From NCBI RefSeq assembly GCF_001468485.1, contig NZ_LODI01000001.1, forward strand, positions 412,418 to 449,526: a stretch of DNA of 37,109 nucleotides, written 5' to 3'. Origin of the DNA: Pseudoalteromonas sp. H71. Lineage in GTDB: Bacteria; Pseudomonadota; Gammaproteobacteria; Enterobacterales; Alteromonadaceae. The notes beneath the pieces were generated by a model. That model was not told where the DNA came from. It saw only the letters and a program-made list of their open reading frames with translations, and made no database searches. The stretch's first letter is position 1, and the number at the start of each line of letters is the position of its first letter. Positions 15,366 through 24,018 of this stretch are shown piece by piece. Made by a program: the position numbers and the translations under genes.

Positions 15366-15640
15366 ACCACCGAGAGCACCGAAGCACTGCGCGCTACACT
15401 GAGAAGAACGCAACGGTTGATTGGTTTTAAAATCACTTCTTCTGCACTGGTCCTTGTCTTCTCTGTGGTGATAATAATGTCTTTTTTTCTTTATCAACTA
15501 GGTACAGCTCCCAAGTTACAAAACAAGTTTGACCACCGATCGCACCGAAGCGCTGCGCGCTACACTGAGAAGAGCGTAATACAATATATTTGTTTTAAAT
15601 GACTTCTCCTGCACTGCTCCTTGTCTTCTCTGTGGTGAAT
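15366..15640 (+). repeat. Two tandem B units (starts 15366 and 15532)
   Basis: Each begins ACCACCGA and ends CTTCTCTGTGGTGA (15472 and 15640); start-to-start distance 166 bp, including a ~58-bp spacer related to that of the 17530-18102 array. Both contain CGCTACACTGAGAAGA and TTTTAAA..ACTTCT. The open frame 15417-15602 runs through these repeats and is not regarded as a gene. Confidence 0.88.
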
Positions 15641-15688
15641 AAGTCACTTTTGTAAATAACGCTCATCAATACAAACCTTAATGGCTAT

Positions 15689-15787
15689 TCTGATAACTGC
15701 CGCCAACTTAAACTGAAAACTAACATCTATAATTGCCAACTAATATCTAGAAACTTCAACCTTATAACTAGCAACTTAAAACCACTT
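15689..15787. repeat. Degenerate heptad array H3, without a gene
   Basis: Nearly continuous 7-bp phasing with two 6-bp slips: TCTGATA, ACTGCCG, (CCA) ACTTAA, ACTGAAA, ACTAACA, TCTATAA, TTGCCA, ACTAATA, TCTAGAA, ACTTCAA, CCTTATA, ACTAGCA, ACTTAAA. Same style and orientation as H2. No four-helix-bundle frame adjoins it; it lies just upstream of the Wzi-family gene. Confidence 0.7.
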
Positions 15788-15881
15788 CCTATAAACGCTT
15801 TTTTCTTTCTTACTAACGTATTTATTGCTAACCTCGCATTAACGTATTTACTTACTATAAAAATTGGCAAACGGAATAATT

Positions 15882-17324
15882 ATGCTCAAAAAAACATCGT
15901 TACTTATAGCATTAGCATTAAGTGCAAACGCTTTAGCAAAGGGAGGCGTATCGCCATATTTACCTTTAAACCAAGCACCAGAGTTAGAGCATAATGTAGA
16001 GCGCCTTTTAGCGGTAAGTAAAAATACCCACATTATGAGCAAGCCCTATAAAGCGCACGATATATACAACGTACTACAAACCATAAGGCATAGTTACCCA
16101 GAGCTCTATCAAACTCTGTCGTACCAAATAAGCCCGTATATACAAAGTGATGCAGGCACATTTGCTAAAGTAACCCTTGCTGCTGGTACAAAAAACAAAA
16201 CACTACCCAATCAACGCGGGCAAACCACTAAAACCAACTTAATTGTTGAAGGTGGCGCTTACGCTAACTTTGGACGTTACTTTGGTGTAAGTGTGGCAGG
16301 CATTGCAAACGAAAACGAAATACTCCCAACCCAAAGTTTTATTTACCTAGGTAATAAATACGCACAGCTCGATATAGGCTACCGAGAACATTGGTATTCG
16401 CCTTTTAACGACAGCGCCATGCTATTAAGCACACATGCTAAAACAACGCCGTCACTTACCATAAGTAATGTTGAACCAATAACCAGCTTTAACATTCGGT
16501 ACGATATGTTTATTAGTAAAATGACCGAGCAGCGTGGAATTTTAAAAGAAGGCAAACAAAGTGGGGTAGAAAGAGTATATGAACCAGGCAAGCCTTATTT
16601 ATACGGCTTACATATTAGTTTTGCAGCAACAGATAACTTAACTATTGGACTAAGCCGCTTAATGCAATTTGGTGGGGGGCCGCGTAGCGTAACCTTAAAA
16701 GATTTTGCTGAAGGTTTTTTTACACCCGGCGCTAAAGATAACGTAGGCAGCAACGATGCTGATGAATTTGGTGAAAACTTTGAGCTGGGTGATCAGTTAG
16801 GATCAATCACCTTTGAGTACAATAACAGCCTATTTGATTTACCGTATGAGATTTATAGTGAAATAGCCCTTGAAGACACACTCGGTGGCTCTCGTAATAA
16901 TGCTTATAGTTTTGGGCTTTATTTACCCTTCGTTGCAAACAATCACAGCTTGCGTTTTGAACACAGTAATTGGCAAAAGCTTTGGTATGCTAACGGTTTA
17001 TACTTAGACGGTAACCGCAACTCAGGCAACGTAATTGGCCACTGGGGGGGGGATGAGCACGACTATACAGACTACACTCCAGCAAAATCGATGAGTATTA
17101 ACTGGCATTGGCAGCTTAGTGCTAAAGAGGGCTTGAATACAACGTTACGTGGCCTTAAAAATAAATATGACGGCTATAATACAAGTTACGAACTCCAAAC
17201 AGCTTATATACGTAAATTAAACAAACCTATTTGGGGCGCTAAAAGCCTAGGCGCTGAGCTCTACCTAGGTAAAGATGTGTATGGCGAGGCATTTTCAAGA
17301 ATCGCTTTCTCCGCTAGCTTTTAA
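15882..17324 (+). CDS. wzi: Capsule assembly Wzi family outer-membrane protein
   Basis: 480 residues from ATG 15882 (MLKKTSLLIALALSANALAK, a clean signal peptide); a start six codons earlier is less likely. The mature protein alternates strands rich in aromatic residues, e.g. LGNKYAQLDIGYREHWYSPF, SRLMQFGGGPRS and HWGGDEHDYTDYTP, and ends in the outer-membrane C-terminal phenylalanine (IAFSASF). Fits the Wzi family, which anchors capsular polysaccharide at the cell surface. It is transcribed alone on the plus strand, opposite to the polysaccharide operon, and closed by a strong hairpin at 17326-17358. Assignment to Wzi rather than another beta-barrel is confident from the body of the protein. 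Confidence 0.9.
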   Translation: MLKKTSLLIALALSANALAKGGVSPYLPLNQAPELEHNVERLLAVSKNTHIMSKPYKAHDIYNVLQTIRHSYPELYQTLSYQISPYIQSDAGTFAKVTLAAGTKNKTLPNQRGQTTKTNLIVEGGAYANFGRYFGVSVAGIANENEILPTQSFIYLGNKYAQLDIGYREHWYSPFNDSAMLLSTHAKTTPSLTISNVEPITSFNIRYDMFISKMTEQRGILKEGKQSGVERVYEPGKPYLYGLHISFAATDNLTIGLSRLMQFGGGPRSVTLKDFAEGFFTPGAKDNVGSNDADEFGENFELGDQLGSITFEYNNSLFDLPYEIYSEIALEDTLGGSRNNAYSFGLYLPFVANNHSLRFEHSNWQKLWYANGLYLDGNRNSGNVIGHWGGDEHDYTDYTPAKSMSINWHWQLSAKEGLNTTLRGLKNKYDGYNTSYELQTAYIRKLNKPIWGAKSLGAELYLGKDVYGEAFSRIAFSASF

Positions 17325-17325
17325 A

Positions 17326-17358
17326 TTTGAAAGCGCGAATTTATTTCGCGCTTTCAAA
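17326..17358 (+). terminator. Hairpin terminator after wzi
   Basis: Perfect 14-bp stem (TTTGAAAGCGCGAA at 17326-17339 with its complement at 17345-17358) and a 5-base loop, directly after the TAA. No long T-tract follows, but the stem is strong. Confidence 0.7.
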
Positions 17359-17423
17359 AGCGATATAATACCTATCCAAAACTAAACTTCCTAAAGACCA
17401 GCAGAGTACCCAAGCTTGTTTTT

Positions 17424-17504
17424 GTAGGCGCGTTGTTTGCTGGCGCGTTTAATTTATACATAGTCACATTAACAACCTTTTGCGTGAGCAAGCTTCACCC
17501 CTAC
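17424..17504 (+). repeat. Repeat element A, copy 4
   Basis: Complete copy: GTAGGCGCGTTGTTTGCTGG at the left, GCGTGAGCAAGCTTCACCCC at the right, followed by TTAAGATAATTTAGGGATTT and the first B unit at 17530. Confidence 0.9.
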
Positions 17505-17529
17505 GTTAAGATAATTTAGGGATTTAATT

Positions 17530-18102
17530 ACCACCGAGCACACCGAGGCGCTGCGCGCTACACAGAGGGAACATACTATTTTCTAGTATCTTCTCCTTTA
17601 CTTCCCCATGTCTTCTCTGTGGTGATAATAATATTTTTATTTACTTTATAAATCAGGTACAAACCTAACCACAAAACAATTTCTACCACCGAGCGCACTG
17701 AGGCGCTGTGCACTACACTGAGAAGAGCGCAATACAATACACTTTGTTTAAAATGACTTCTCCTGCACTGCTCCTTGTCTTCTCTGTGGTGATAAAAATG
17801 TTTTATTTACTTTATAAATCAGGTACAAACCTAACCACAAAACAATTTCTACCACCTAGGGCACCGGGGCACCGGGGCACTGCACGCTACACTGAGGAAA
17901 CATACTATTTTCTAGTATCTTCTCCTGTACTTCTCCTTGTCTTCTCTGTGGTGATAATAATGTTTTATTTACTTTACCATTTAGGTAAAAAATTTAACCA
18001 CTAGACAATTTTGACCACCGAGAGCACTGCGCGCTACACAGAGGAAATATACTATTTTCTAGTATCTTCTCCTTTACTTCTTCTTGTCTTCTCTGTGGTG
18101 AT
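17530..18102 (+). repeat. Tandem array of four B units, period ~160 bp
   Basis: Units start (ACCACC) at 17530, 17685, 17851 and 18014 and end (GTGGTGAT) at 17626, 17793, 17954 and 18102; start-to-start distances 155, 166 and 163 bp. Spacers share GTTTTATTTACTTTATAAAT and AACCACAAAACAATTT. Two subtypes occur: units 1, 3 and 4 carry ATACTATTTTCTAGTAT, a small hairpin; unit 2 carries AATACAATACACTTTGTTT like the copies at 15366 and 15532. Unit 3 has an extra GGGGCACC duplication. The open frame 17708-18004 passes through two units and is not called a gene. Lies between the convergent wzi and galU. Confidence 0.92.
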
Positions 18103-18154
18103 AATAATGTCTTATTCACTTTATTAACCAAATACAAAACTTGTCTAAAAAACA

Positions 18155-18184
18155 AAAAAACCGTGTTTAAATTAAACACGGTTT
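18155..18184 (-). terminator. Rho-independent terminator of galU
   Basis: Arms AAACCGTGTTTAA (18158-18170) and TTAAACACGGTTT (18172-18184); on the minus strand the stem is followed by a run of seven Ts. It lies 29 bases after the galU stop. Confidence 0.88.
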
Positions 18185-18212
18185 AATAATTTTAGAATAA
18201 CTAAAGCTATTT

Positions 18213-19133
18213 TTACAAATTAACCACATTATTGAGCGCTGGTGCATTTTCACCATTCACTAATGCATTTAAATGCTGTGCAAATTCTTTACCCAGCTTT
18301 TCATCACGCATACCATATTCAACAATTGCCTTTAAATAACCCAGCTTGTCGCCACAGTCGTGCGCGCGGCCACTCATATGAAATGCCTCAACCGTTTCTT
18401 GCGCCATTAACGCATCAATCGAGTCAGTTAATTGTATTTCGCCACCCGCCCCTACTGGGGTTTTAGCAAGTAATGGCCAAATATTTTTACTTAATACATA
18501 ACGGCCAACTACAGCTAGGTTTGAAGGCGCAACATCAACATCCGGCTTTTCAACCATAGTTTTAATTTTAGCGCTTTCGCCAGGAGCTAATTGCACACCA
18601 TTAATATCGGCAATACCGTATTTACTTACATCATCCATAGCCACAGGCTCAAGCATAATTTGGCTTGCTGCGGTTTCATTAAAACGAGCGATCATAGCGG
18701 CAAGGTTTTCTGTTTTTTGGTTAGCCGTGTACGCATCAAGTATTACATCGGGTAGCACAACTACAAAATCGTCATTCCCTACAATGGGCTTTGCACATAA
18801 AATAGCATGCCCCAAGCCTTTAGCCTCACCTTGGCGAACGTGCATAATGGTCACATCACTAGGGCAAATAGAGCGCACTTCTTCAAGTAATGTGCGTTTA
18901 ACACGTTTTTCAAGTGTTGCTTCAAGCTCGTAGCTGGTATCAAAATGGTTTTCAATCGCGTTTTTAGAGCTATGAGTAACTAAAACAACCTCTTTAATGC
19001 CTGCAGCTACACACTCATTAACAATGTATTGAATAAGAGGCTTATCAACAATAGGAAGCATTTCTTTAGGGATTGCTTTGGTCATGGGTAGCATACGCGT
19101 GCCAAGGCCAGCAACAGGAATTACAGCTTTCAT
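18213..19133 (-). CDS. galU: UTP-glucose-1-phosphate uridylyltransferase
   Basis: 306 residues; makes UDP-glucose from UTP and glucose 1-phosphate in the cytosol. The N-terminal nucleotide loop [18 protein letters not shown], the [10 protein letters not shown] uridine-binding stretch, LPDVILD (metal-binding Asp) and [19 protein letters not shown] all match GalU. Supplies substrate for Ugd encoded two genes upstream on the same strand. A 135-base gap containing a terminator hairpin separates it from the epimerase gene, so it probably has its own promoter. ATG 19133 is preceded by AGGACT seven bases away. Confidence 0.96.
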   Translation of the reverse strand: MKAVIPVAGLGTRMLPMTKAIPKEMLPIVDKPLIQYIVNECVAAGIKEVVLVTHSSKNAIENHFDTSYELEATLEKRVKRTLLEEVRSICPSDVTIMHVRQGEAKGLGHAILCAKPIVGNDDFVVVLPDVILDAYTANQKTENLAAMIARFNETAASQIMLEPVAMDDVSKYGIADINGVQLAPGESAKIKTMVEKPDVDVAPSNLAVVGRYVLSKNIWPLLAKTPVGAGGEIQLTDSIDALMAQETVEAFHMSGRAHDCGDKLGYLKAIVEYGMRDEKLGKEFAQHLNALVNGENAPALNNVVNL

Positions 19134-19223
19134 GGGTAGTCCTTTATTTTTAAATTAATTATTTTTAAATTAACAGATTAAATGTAGATAGAAGATGAAT
19201 AAAAAATACATTGTCAGTTAATT

Positions 19224-19255
19224 AAAAACACACCTTCATGTAAAGCTGTGTTTTT
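19224..19255 (-). terminator. Hairpin terminator after the epimerase gene
   Basis: AAAAACACA (19224-19232) pairs with TGTGTTTTT (19247-19255) over a 14-base loop, with T-runs on both sides; 14 bases after the epimerase stop on the minus strand. Confidence 0.65.
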
Positions 19256-19268
19256 TAACTTATAAAGC

Positions 19269-20273
19269 TTATTTATAAAAGCTTTTATACCACTTAATTA
19301 ACTCGCTAACGCCTTGTTTAACACCTACTTGAGCTTTATAACCCGTGGCATTAAACAAGTCTTGCGTGTCGGCGTAAGTTTTATACACATCACCCGCCTG
19401 CATTTCACGGAAGTTTTTGCTTGCCTCTGTACCAAGCTCGGCCTCAATTGCTTCAATAAACTTCATAAGGTTTATTGGACTACCGTGGCCAATATTATAA
19501 ACCGCATAAGGAGCTGAGCTTGTAGCAGGCGAGCCGCTTTCTACACGCCAGCTTGGGTTTGCTTTAGGTATAACATCGGCAGCACGTATAACACCTTCTA
19601 CAATATCGTCAATATAAGTAAAGTCGCGCCACATATCACCATTGTTGTTTATATCAATAGTATCGCCGTCGAGTATTTTTTTAGTAAAAATATACGGTGC
19701 CATATCTGGGCGACCCCATGGGCCATAAACCGTAAAAAAGCGTAAACCTGTGGTTGGTAAACTATATAAATGAGAATAGCTATGTGCCATTAGCTCATTT
19801 GCTTTTTTAGTTGCCGCATAAAACGATACAGGGTGATCAACACTATCGGTTGTTTCAAATGGTGTTTTTTCGTTTAGGCCATAAACAGAGCTAGATGATG
19901 CATAAACAAGGTGCTTAACTTTGTTATGCCTACACCCTTCAAGCACATTTAAGTGCCCTACTAAGTTAGAGTCGGCGTAGGCATCTGGGTTTTCTATTGA
20001 ATAACGTACACCCGCTTGCGCAGCCAAGTGTATTACTTTATCAAACTGCTGAGCTGCAAATAACTCACTCATTGCTTCACGTTCGCTTATATCAAGCTTA
20101 ATAAACGTAAAATTATCGTGGCTTTCAAACTGCGCCAAACGTGCAAGCTTTAAATTTACATCGTAATAATCATTTAGGTTATCAATACCTATAACCACAT
20201 GGCCAGCCGCCAATAATTTTTGACACGATGCTGCACCAATAAAACCTGCAGCACCTGTAACTAAATACTTCAT
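19269..20273 (-). CDS. NAD-dependent epimerase, probable UDP-glucuronate 4-epimerase
   Basis: 334 residues, extended short-chain dehydrogenase. Dinucleotide loop GAAGFIG at residues 7-13, IDNLNDYYD acceptor-strand motif, HLAAQAGVRYSIENP, SSSSVYG and the catalytic YAATKKAN (YxxxK), then RFFTVYGPWGRPDMA and DGDTIDINNNGDMWRDFTYI. The latter patterns are those of UDP-glucuronate C4-epimerases of capsule clusters, giving UDP-galacturonate. Together with Ugd and GalU it forms a uronic acid supply route. The four-helix-bundle unit (20301-20812) lies between it and ugd. An alternative is a UDP-glucose 4-epimerase-like specificity; sequence alone cannot settle it. Confidence 0.88.
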   Translation of the reverse strand: MKYLVTGAAGFIGAASCQKLLAAGHVVIGIDNLNDYYDVNLKLARLAQFESHDNFTFIKLDISEREAMSELFAAQQFDKVIHLAAQAGVRYSIENPDAYADSNLVGHLNVLEGCRHNKVKHLVYASSSSVYGLNEKTPFETTDSVDHPVSFYAATKKANELMAHSYSHLYSLPTTGLRFFTVYGPWGRPDMAPYIFTKKILDGDTIDINNNGDMWRDFTYIDDIVEGVIRAADVIPKANPSWRVESGSPATSSAPYAVYNIGHGSPINLMKFIEAIEAELGTEASKNFREMQAGDVYKTYADTQDLFNATGYKAQVGVKQGVSELIKWYKSFYK

Positions 20274-20300
20274 AATTTCCTAATTTTTAAACTGATAAAA

Positions 20301-20370
20301 TTGAAAGTTGAAAGTTGAAAGTTGAAAGTTGAAAGTTGAAAGTTGAAAGTTGAAAGTTGAAAGTTGAAGA
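20301..20370. repeat. Homogeneous heptad array H4 (TTGAAAG x9 plus one variant)
   Basis: Nine identical 7-bp units TTGAAAG and a final TTGAAGA, in exact phase. It lies eight bases 3' of the four-helix-bundle gene at 20379-20726 and 27 bases upstream of the epimerase start. Confidence 0.97.
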
Positions 20371-20378
20371 CTAAAAAC

Positions 20379-20726
20379 CTAATCCCAAGTTTCAATCGTT
20401 TTAATTAAGGAAGATATCATTTTTGACAACTGCCTAGACTCTTCTATCCAGATTTCTGCTGTTTTTGTATCAACCTCACCAATTTTTAAGGCAATATATA
20501 ACTGTGAACGAAGCTCTCCACAGCTACCTTTAGAGTAAGAGAGAAAACGGCAGTAATCTTTAGCTGTCTTTCTCTCATAACCCTCAGCAATATTTGATGA
20601 AATTGATAATGCTGAGCGTGTAATTTGATCTTTTAAACCAAATTGCTTACTAGTCTTAAAATAAATAAAAACTTCACAAGCTAAGTCAGCAGAGCGTTGC
20701 CAAACGTTTAAGTCTTCAAATTGCAC
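20379..20726 (-). CDS. Four-helix-bundle protein, second copy
   Basis: 115 residues, same family as the protein at 13790-14134: FEDLNVWQRSADLACEVFIYF, FGLKDQITRSALSISSNIAEG, GSCGELRSQLYIA and a closing amphipathic helix. By eye only around two fifths of positions agree with the first copy, so these are two separately evolved members, not a recent duplication. Sits between ugd and the epimerase gene, on their strand, splitting what would otherwise be a uronic-acid operon. Flanked by H4 (homogeneous heptads, 3' side) and H5 (degenerate heptads, 5' side), the same architecture as copy 1. Function unknown. Confidence 0.88.
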   Translation of the reverse strand: MQFEDLNVWQRSADLACEVFIYFKTSKQFGLKDQITRSALSISSNIAEGYERKTAKDYCRFLSYSKGSCGELRSQLYIALKIGEVDTKTAEIWIEESRQLSKMISSLIKTIETWD

Positions 20727-20763
20727 AACGCCCCCGACTATAAATTAACTATAGTTTTTACTT

Positions 20764-20812
20764 ACCTTTAATCTTAAGCTTTTAGCCTTTAACCTTTAGT
20801 CTTTAAACTATG
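20764..20812. repeat. Degenerate heptad array H5 (consensus RYCTTTA)
   Basis: Units ACCTTTA, ATCTTAA, GCTTTTA, GCCTTTA, ACCTTTA, GTCTTTA, AACTATG in strict 7-bp phase. It ends four bases before the ugd stop codon (20817-20819). On the minus strand the unit is like RYTAAAG, resembling the plus-strand unit of H4 (GTTGAAA), so H4 and H5 are mutually inverted. Confidence 0.75.
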
Positions 20813-20816
20813 TTTA

Positions 20817-21983
20817 TTAATCACTACCAAATAAATCACGCGTATACACTTTATCTGCAATATCGCTTAGCTCTTCAACCATACGGTTAGAAACCACAAC
20901 GTCAGATATCTGCTTAAACTCATTTAAGTCTTTTATTACGCGTGAGTGGTAAAACTCGTTTTCTTCAAGCACTGGCTCAAATACAACAACTTCAATACCT
21001 TTGGCTTTAATGCGCTTCATAATGCCCTGAATGGCAGACGCTCTAAAGTTATCTGAGCCCGTTTTCATTACTAAGCGATAAACACCCACAATTTTCGGGC
21101 TGCGTTTAATGATTGAATCAGCAATAAAGTCTTTCCGAGTTGTGTTTGCATCTACAATTGCGCCAATAATATTATTTGGTACGTTTTGGTAGTTAGCACG
21201 TAGTTGCTTAGTGTCTTTTGGTAAACAATAGCCACCATACCCGAACGATGGGTTGTTATAATGGCTGCCAATACGTGGGTCTAACCCAACGCCTTGTATA
21301 ATTTGCTTGCTGTTTAAACCGTGTGCTTCTGCGTAACTATCAAGCTCATTAAAATACGCAACGCGCATAGCTAAGTAAGTGTTAGAAAATAACTTAATAG
21401 CTTCAGCTTCAGTTGAGTCAGTAAATAACACTTCAACATCTTGCTTAATAGCGCCTTGCTTAAGTAAATTAGCAAAAACAGTTGCACGTTCGCTTTGCTC
21501 ACCTACAACAATACGTGACGGATGTAAGTTATCGTAAAGGGCTTTGCCTTCACGTAAAAACTCCGGCGAAAATATTAAGTTTTCTGCGTTAAGTTGCTTT
21601 TTAATATCAGCTGTAAATCCTACTGGAATAGTCGACTTAATCACCATAACCGCATTAGGGTTATGCGCTATAGCATCTTTAATTACAGCTTCAACAGAGC
21701 TGGTATTAAAGTAATTGTTTTCAACATCGTAGTCTGTTGGCGTTGCTATAATTACGTAATCAGCATTTTTGTAAGCTGCTACTTTGTCGGTAGTGGCTGT
21801 AAAATTTAAATCACTGCGTGTTAAAAATTCACTAATTTCAGTATCAACAATAGGCGATTGTTTATTATTGAGTAATGCTATTTTTTGCTCGTCAATATCA
21901 AGTGCAACCACTTCGTTATGTTGCGATAAAAGCATAGCGTTCGAAAGGCCTACATAGCCCGTACCAACCACGGCAATTTTCAT
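20817..21983 (-). CDS. ugd: UDP-glucose 6-dehydrogenase
   Basis: 388 residues, the size of E. coli Ugd. Oxidises UDP-glucose to UDP-glucuronate with two NAD+. N-terminal Rossmann loop [12 protein letters not shown] (residues 5-16), [29 protein letters not shown], and the active-site cysteine in [14 protein letters not shown]. Uses UDP-glucose from GalU and feeds the epimerase. ATG 21983 follows TTAAAGGAATAAC with AAGGA seven bases before. The gene lies ~217 bases downstream of the CapK-like gene, beyond a weak hairpin at 22117-22147. Confidence 0.95.
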   Translation of the reverse strand: MKIAVVGTGYVGLSNAMLLSQHNEVVALDIDEQKIALLNNKQSPIVDTEISEFLTRSDLNFTATTDKVAAYKNADYVIIATPTDYDVENNYFNTSSVEAVIKDAIAHNPNAVMVIKSTIPVGFTADIKKQLNAENLIFSPEFLREGKALYDNLHPSRIVVGEQSERATVFANLLKQGAIKQDVEVLFTDSTEAEAIKLFSNTYLAMRVAYFNELDSYAEAHGLNSKQIIQGVGLDPRIGSHYNNPSFGYGGYCLPKDTKQLRANYQNVPNNIIGAIVDANTTRKDFIADSIIKRSPKIVGVYRLVMKTGSDNFRASAIQGIMKRIKAKGIEVVVFEPVLEENEFYHSRVIKDLNEFKQISDVVVSNRMVEELSDIADKVYTRDLFGSD

Positions 21984-22116
21984 GTTATTCCTTTAAAGTT
22001 TAGTTAGTAATTAATAGTGTGATTTTATCAGACTTGTATAGCATTAGGTATTAGATTTAATCTTTCAGTTATTTTCCGGCCGAGAGTTTTTTCTGCTAAG
22101 CCAAAATGACGCATAA

Positions 22117-22147
22117 AAAGCTTATTACTGCAAAGTAATAAATAAGC
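22117..22147 (-). terminator. Probable terminator of the polysaccharide operon
   Basis: TTATTACT (22122-22129) pairs with AGTAATAA (22134-22141) around GCAA, with outer GC/GC pairs; read on the minus strand the stem is followed by CTTTTT. AT-rich, so moderate strength. The rest of 21984-22199 holds nothing I can name. Confidence 0.5.
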
Positions 22148-22199
22148 ACTAAAAACAGCTCAAACATAAAATAAGGCAACATTTAGAATTGAAAAGACC

Positions 22200-23486
22200 T
22201 TAATCAATAAAACTTTCAAAGTCCTTGAGTTTGCGCCCTTTCACCCTAACTGTAGCTTTTTCCACGTATTCACATTTAATATCATCTTTAAAATATTTAC
22301 CAAACTCGCTATCTAGCAAGCTAATCAGACGCTCCGTAACTTCCACCTCTAAGTAAACAGTAAGAAAACCAATAGTTGATTGTTCGCAACGATAAGTTAA
22401 TTCTAAACCAGAGCTTAAAGCGATATTTTTGAAAATATAATAAAGAGTTAGCGAAGGGTATTTATTATTAAAACCAATGATATTTTTACCTACCCTTCCG
22501 GTCACTTCTTTTAATACCTTATGTTTTCTACCACAATCACATTCGATATCTGAAAGTTCTATATAATCACCTAGATCATACCGTATTGTAGGAAAGGACA
22601 TAGCAACTAAATTTGTTACTATAGCTTTGCCATCAATACACTCCACAATACAAGTTTCTTCATTTAAATGCATATTTCCCTCTGGGCATTCAAATGCAAT
22701 TATTCCAGATTCAGCAGAGCCATACTCACTAATAATTTTTTGGCCAAAAGCCTTGAGGGTCTCACTACTATAATGTGGATATATTTTTTCAGATGTACCT
22801 TTAATCAATTTTATATTCGTGAGGTTAACACCCTTTTTATTAGCGAGTTTTGCAACCTCATAAATCATTGAGCTATAGCCCTCTAAATACCTTGCTCGTT
22901 TACACTTATTTAAAAACTTATCTAAGTCATTATCTGAATAGGAAAAAAGGCGAAAACGACATAATAAGAAGTCGAACAGCTTTGTTTTTAATCTATGTAA
23001 AAAAACAAAGTTAAACCCCCAGAAATAGCCATTGCGATCCCATGGTGATATTGAAAACCAACTCAAGCCTCTATTTATAGATGATCTATTGTAAGAATCC
23101 CAAACCTCATCCTTATAAAAAGTTAAGGCTTGGCCTGTTGATCCTGAGGTTTCAGAAAAAAACTTTTTCTTAAACTTGAATGAGTTAGTTGTATGAATTT
23201 CTGAGTTAAATTTGATTAAGTCATCTTTTGAAAGGATTGGAATTTTACTTAAAACATCTAAATTGATAGGCTCTAATAATGGATTAAACCCTACTTTATC
23301 AAAAGACTTCCTGTAGTAAGCTGAATGTTGATAACAGAACTTCAAAAGAATAGTTAATTTTCTTTGTTGCAAATCATGAAGCTCTTCACTTGAATAAAAC
23401 TCCGATTCTTTAAGAGCTTCATAACATTTATCTATACTAGGGTTTCTAATTAAACATCCAACCCTGTAAATAAATTTTCTTAACAT
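22200..23486 (-). CDS. CapK-like / phenylacetate-CoA ligase family protein
   Basis: 428 residues of the adenylate-forming superfamily as found in capsule clusters. Visible are the phosphate loop SETSGSTGQALTFY, the GTSEKIYP stretch, SEYGSAESGIIAFEC, SFPTIRYDLGDY and a CDCGR knuckle of phenylacetate-CoA ligase relatives. The true substrate of CapK-type proteins is unknown to me; an acyl or amino acid activated as adenylate for glycan decoration is a reasonable guess, especially with an acyltransferase encoded immediately upstream. Last gene of the polysaccharide operon; 25 bases separate it from the acyltransferase gene. Confidence 0.82.
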   Translation of the reverse strand: MLRKFIYRVGCLIRNPSIDKCYEALKESEFYSSEELHDLQQRKLTILLKFCYQHSAYYRKSFDKVGFNPLLEPINLDVLSKIPILSKDDLIKFNSEIHTTNSFKFKKKFFSETSGSTGQALTFYKDEVWDSYNRSSINRGLSWFSISPWDRNGYFWGFNFVFLHRLKTKLFDFLLCRFRLFSYSDNDLDKFLNKCKRARYLEGYSSMIYEVAKLANKKGVNLTNIKLIKGTSEKIYPHYSSETLKAFGQKIISEYGSAESGIIAFECPEGNMHLNEETCIVECIDGKAIVTNLVAMSFPTIRYDLGDYIELSDIECDCGRKHKVLKEVTGRVGKNIIGFNNKYPSLTLYYIFKNIALSSGLELTYRCEQSTIGFLTVYLEVEVTERLISLLDSEFGKYFKDDIKCEYVEKATVRVKGRKLKDFESFID

Positions 23487-23511
23487 GCTATTCCATAAAT
23501 TGTTATTTAAA

Positions 23512-24018
23512 TTAATTTTTTCTTAATAATTTAGCTGGTACGCCACCATATATACCTGGCTCATCAAAACTTTTACTTAAAACAGCACCACCAGCTAACA
23601 AGCTAGAATTTGGCAGGGATGCTCCAGCAGTTATTAGTACATTTCCAGCAACCCAACTACCACGACCAATAAATATCGGCTTTCTTATCGGTTTACCGTA
23701 TCTATAACTACCATCTTTAATAGTATGATCTCCTGATACAAGAGTACTAGCAATACCAATCATGACTTCGTCTTCTATGTTAATTAAGCAACTTGCATTA
23801 ATAACAACATTAGTTGCAATAAAGATATTATCACCAAATTTAAGGTTTTCTAGGCCAACTAACTTGGAATCAGCTGACACCTGAAAATTCTTACCAGCAC
23901 TTTGCATACCAAGACTATAGAGCCACCCTCTAATGCTCATTACTATTGGTATATCAGGAAAAAAAATAAAGGTAGTTCGAACCAACCATGAATATAATAG
24001 TAAAGATTTATGTTTCAT
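23512..24018 (-). CDS. Left-handed beta-helix acyltransferase
   Basis: 168 residues with hexapeptide-repeat rhythm: KFGDNIFIATNVVINASCLI, IEDEVMIGIASTLVSGDHTI, then KPIFIGRGSWVAGNVLITAG, ASLPNSSLLAGGAVLSKSF and the usual ending YGGVPAKLLRKN. SGDH contains the catalytic His typical of maltose/colanic acid-type O-acetyltransferases using acetyl-CoA. Likely O-acetylates a sugar of the repeat unit in the cytosol. A hydrophobic N-terminal stretch (residues ~8-25) may tether it to the membrane. Its start overlaps the end of the upstream glycosyltransferase gene by 11 bases. Confidence 0.9.
   Translation of the reverse strand: MKHKSLLLYSWLVRTTFIFFPDIPIVMSIRGWLYSLGMQSAGKNFQVSADSKLVGLENLKFGDNIFIATNVVINASCLINIEDEVMIGIASTLVSGDHTIKDGSYRYGKPIRKPIFIGRGSWVAGNVLITAGASLPNSSLLAGGAVLSKSFDEPGIYGGVPAKLLRKN

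Noticed and set aside
15366..15640. B units as integron attC sites
   Set aside because: No RYYYAAC/GTTRRRY core sites, no integrase gene and no promoterless cassettes between units.
17708..18004. 98-codon plus-strand frame with recurring hydrophobic peptide (SPALLLVFSVV), also at 15417-15602 and, on the minus strand, 1618-1851
   Set aside because: The frames run through B-unit repeats, so the recurring peptide simply follows repeated DNA; no convincing ribosome site and frames break in other copies. A type I toxin-like peptide was considered but not supported.
17530..18102. Regularly spaced repeats that might be a CRISPR array
   Set aside because: Units are ~100 bp with ~58-bp spacers that are themselves similar to each other; there are no short direct repeats with unique spacers and no cas genes.
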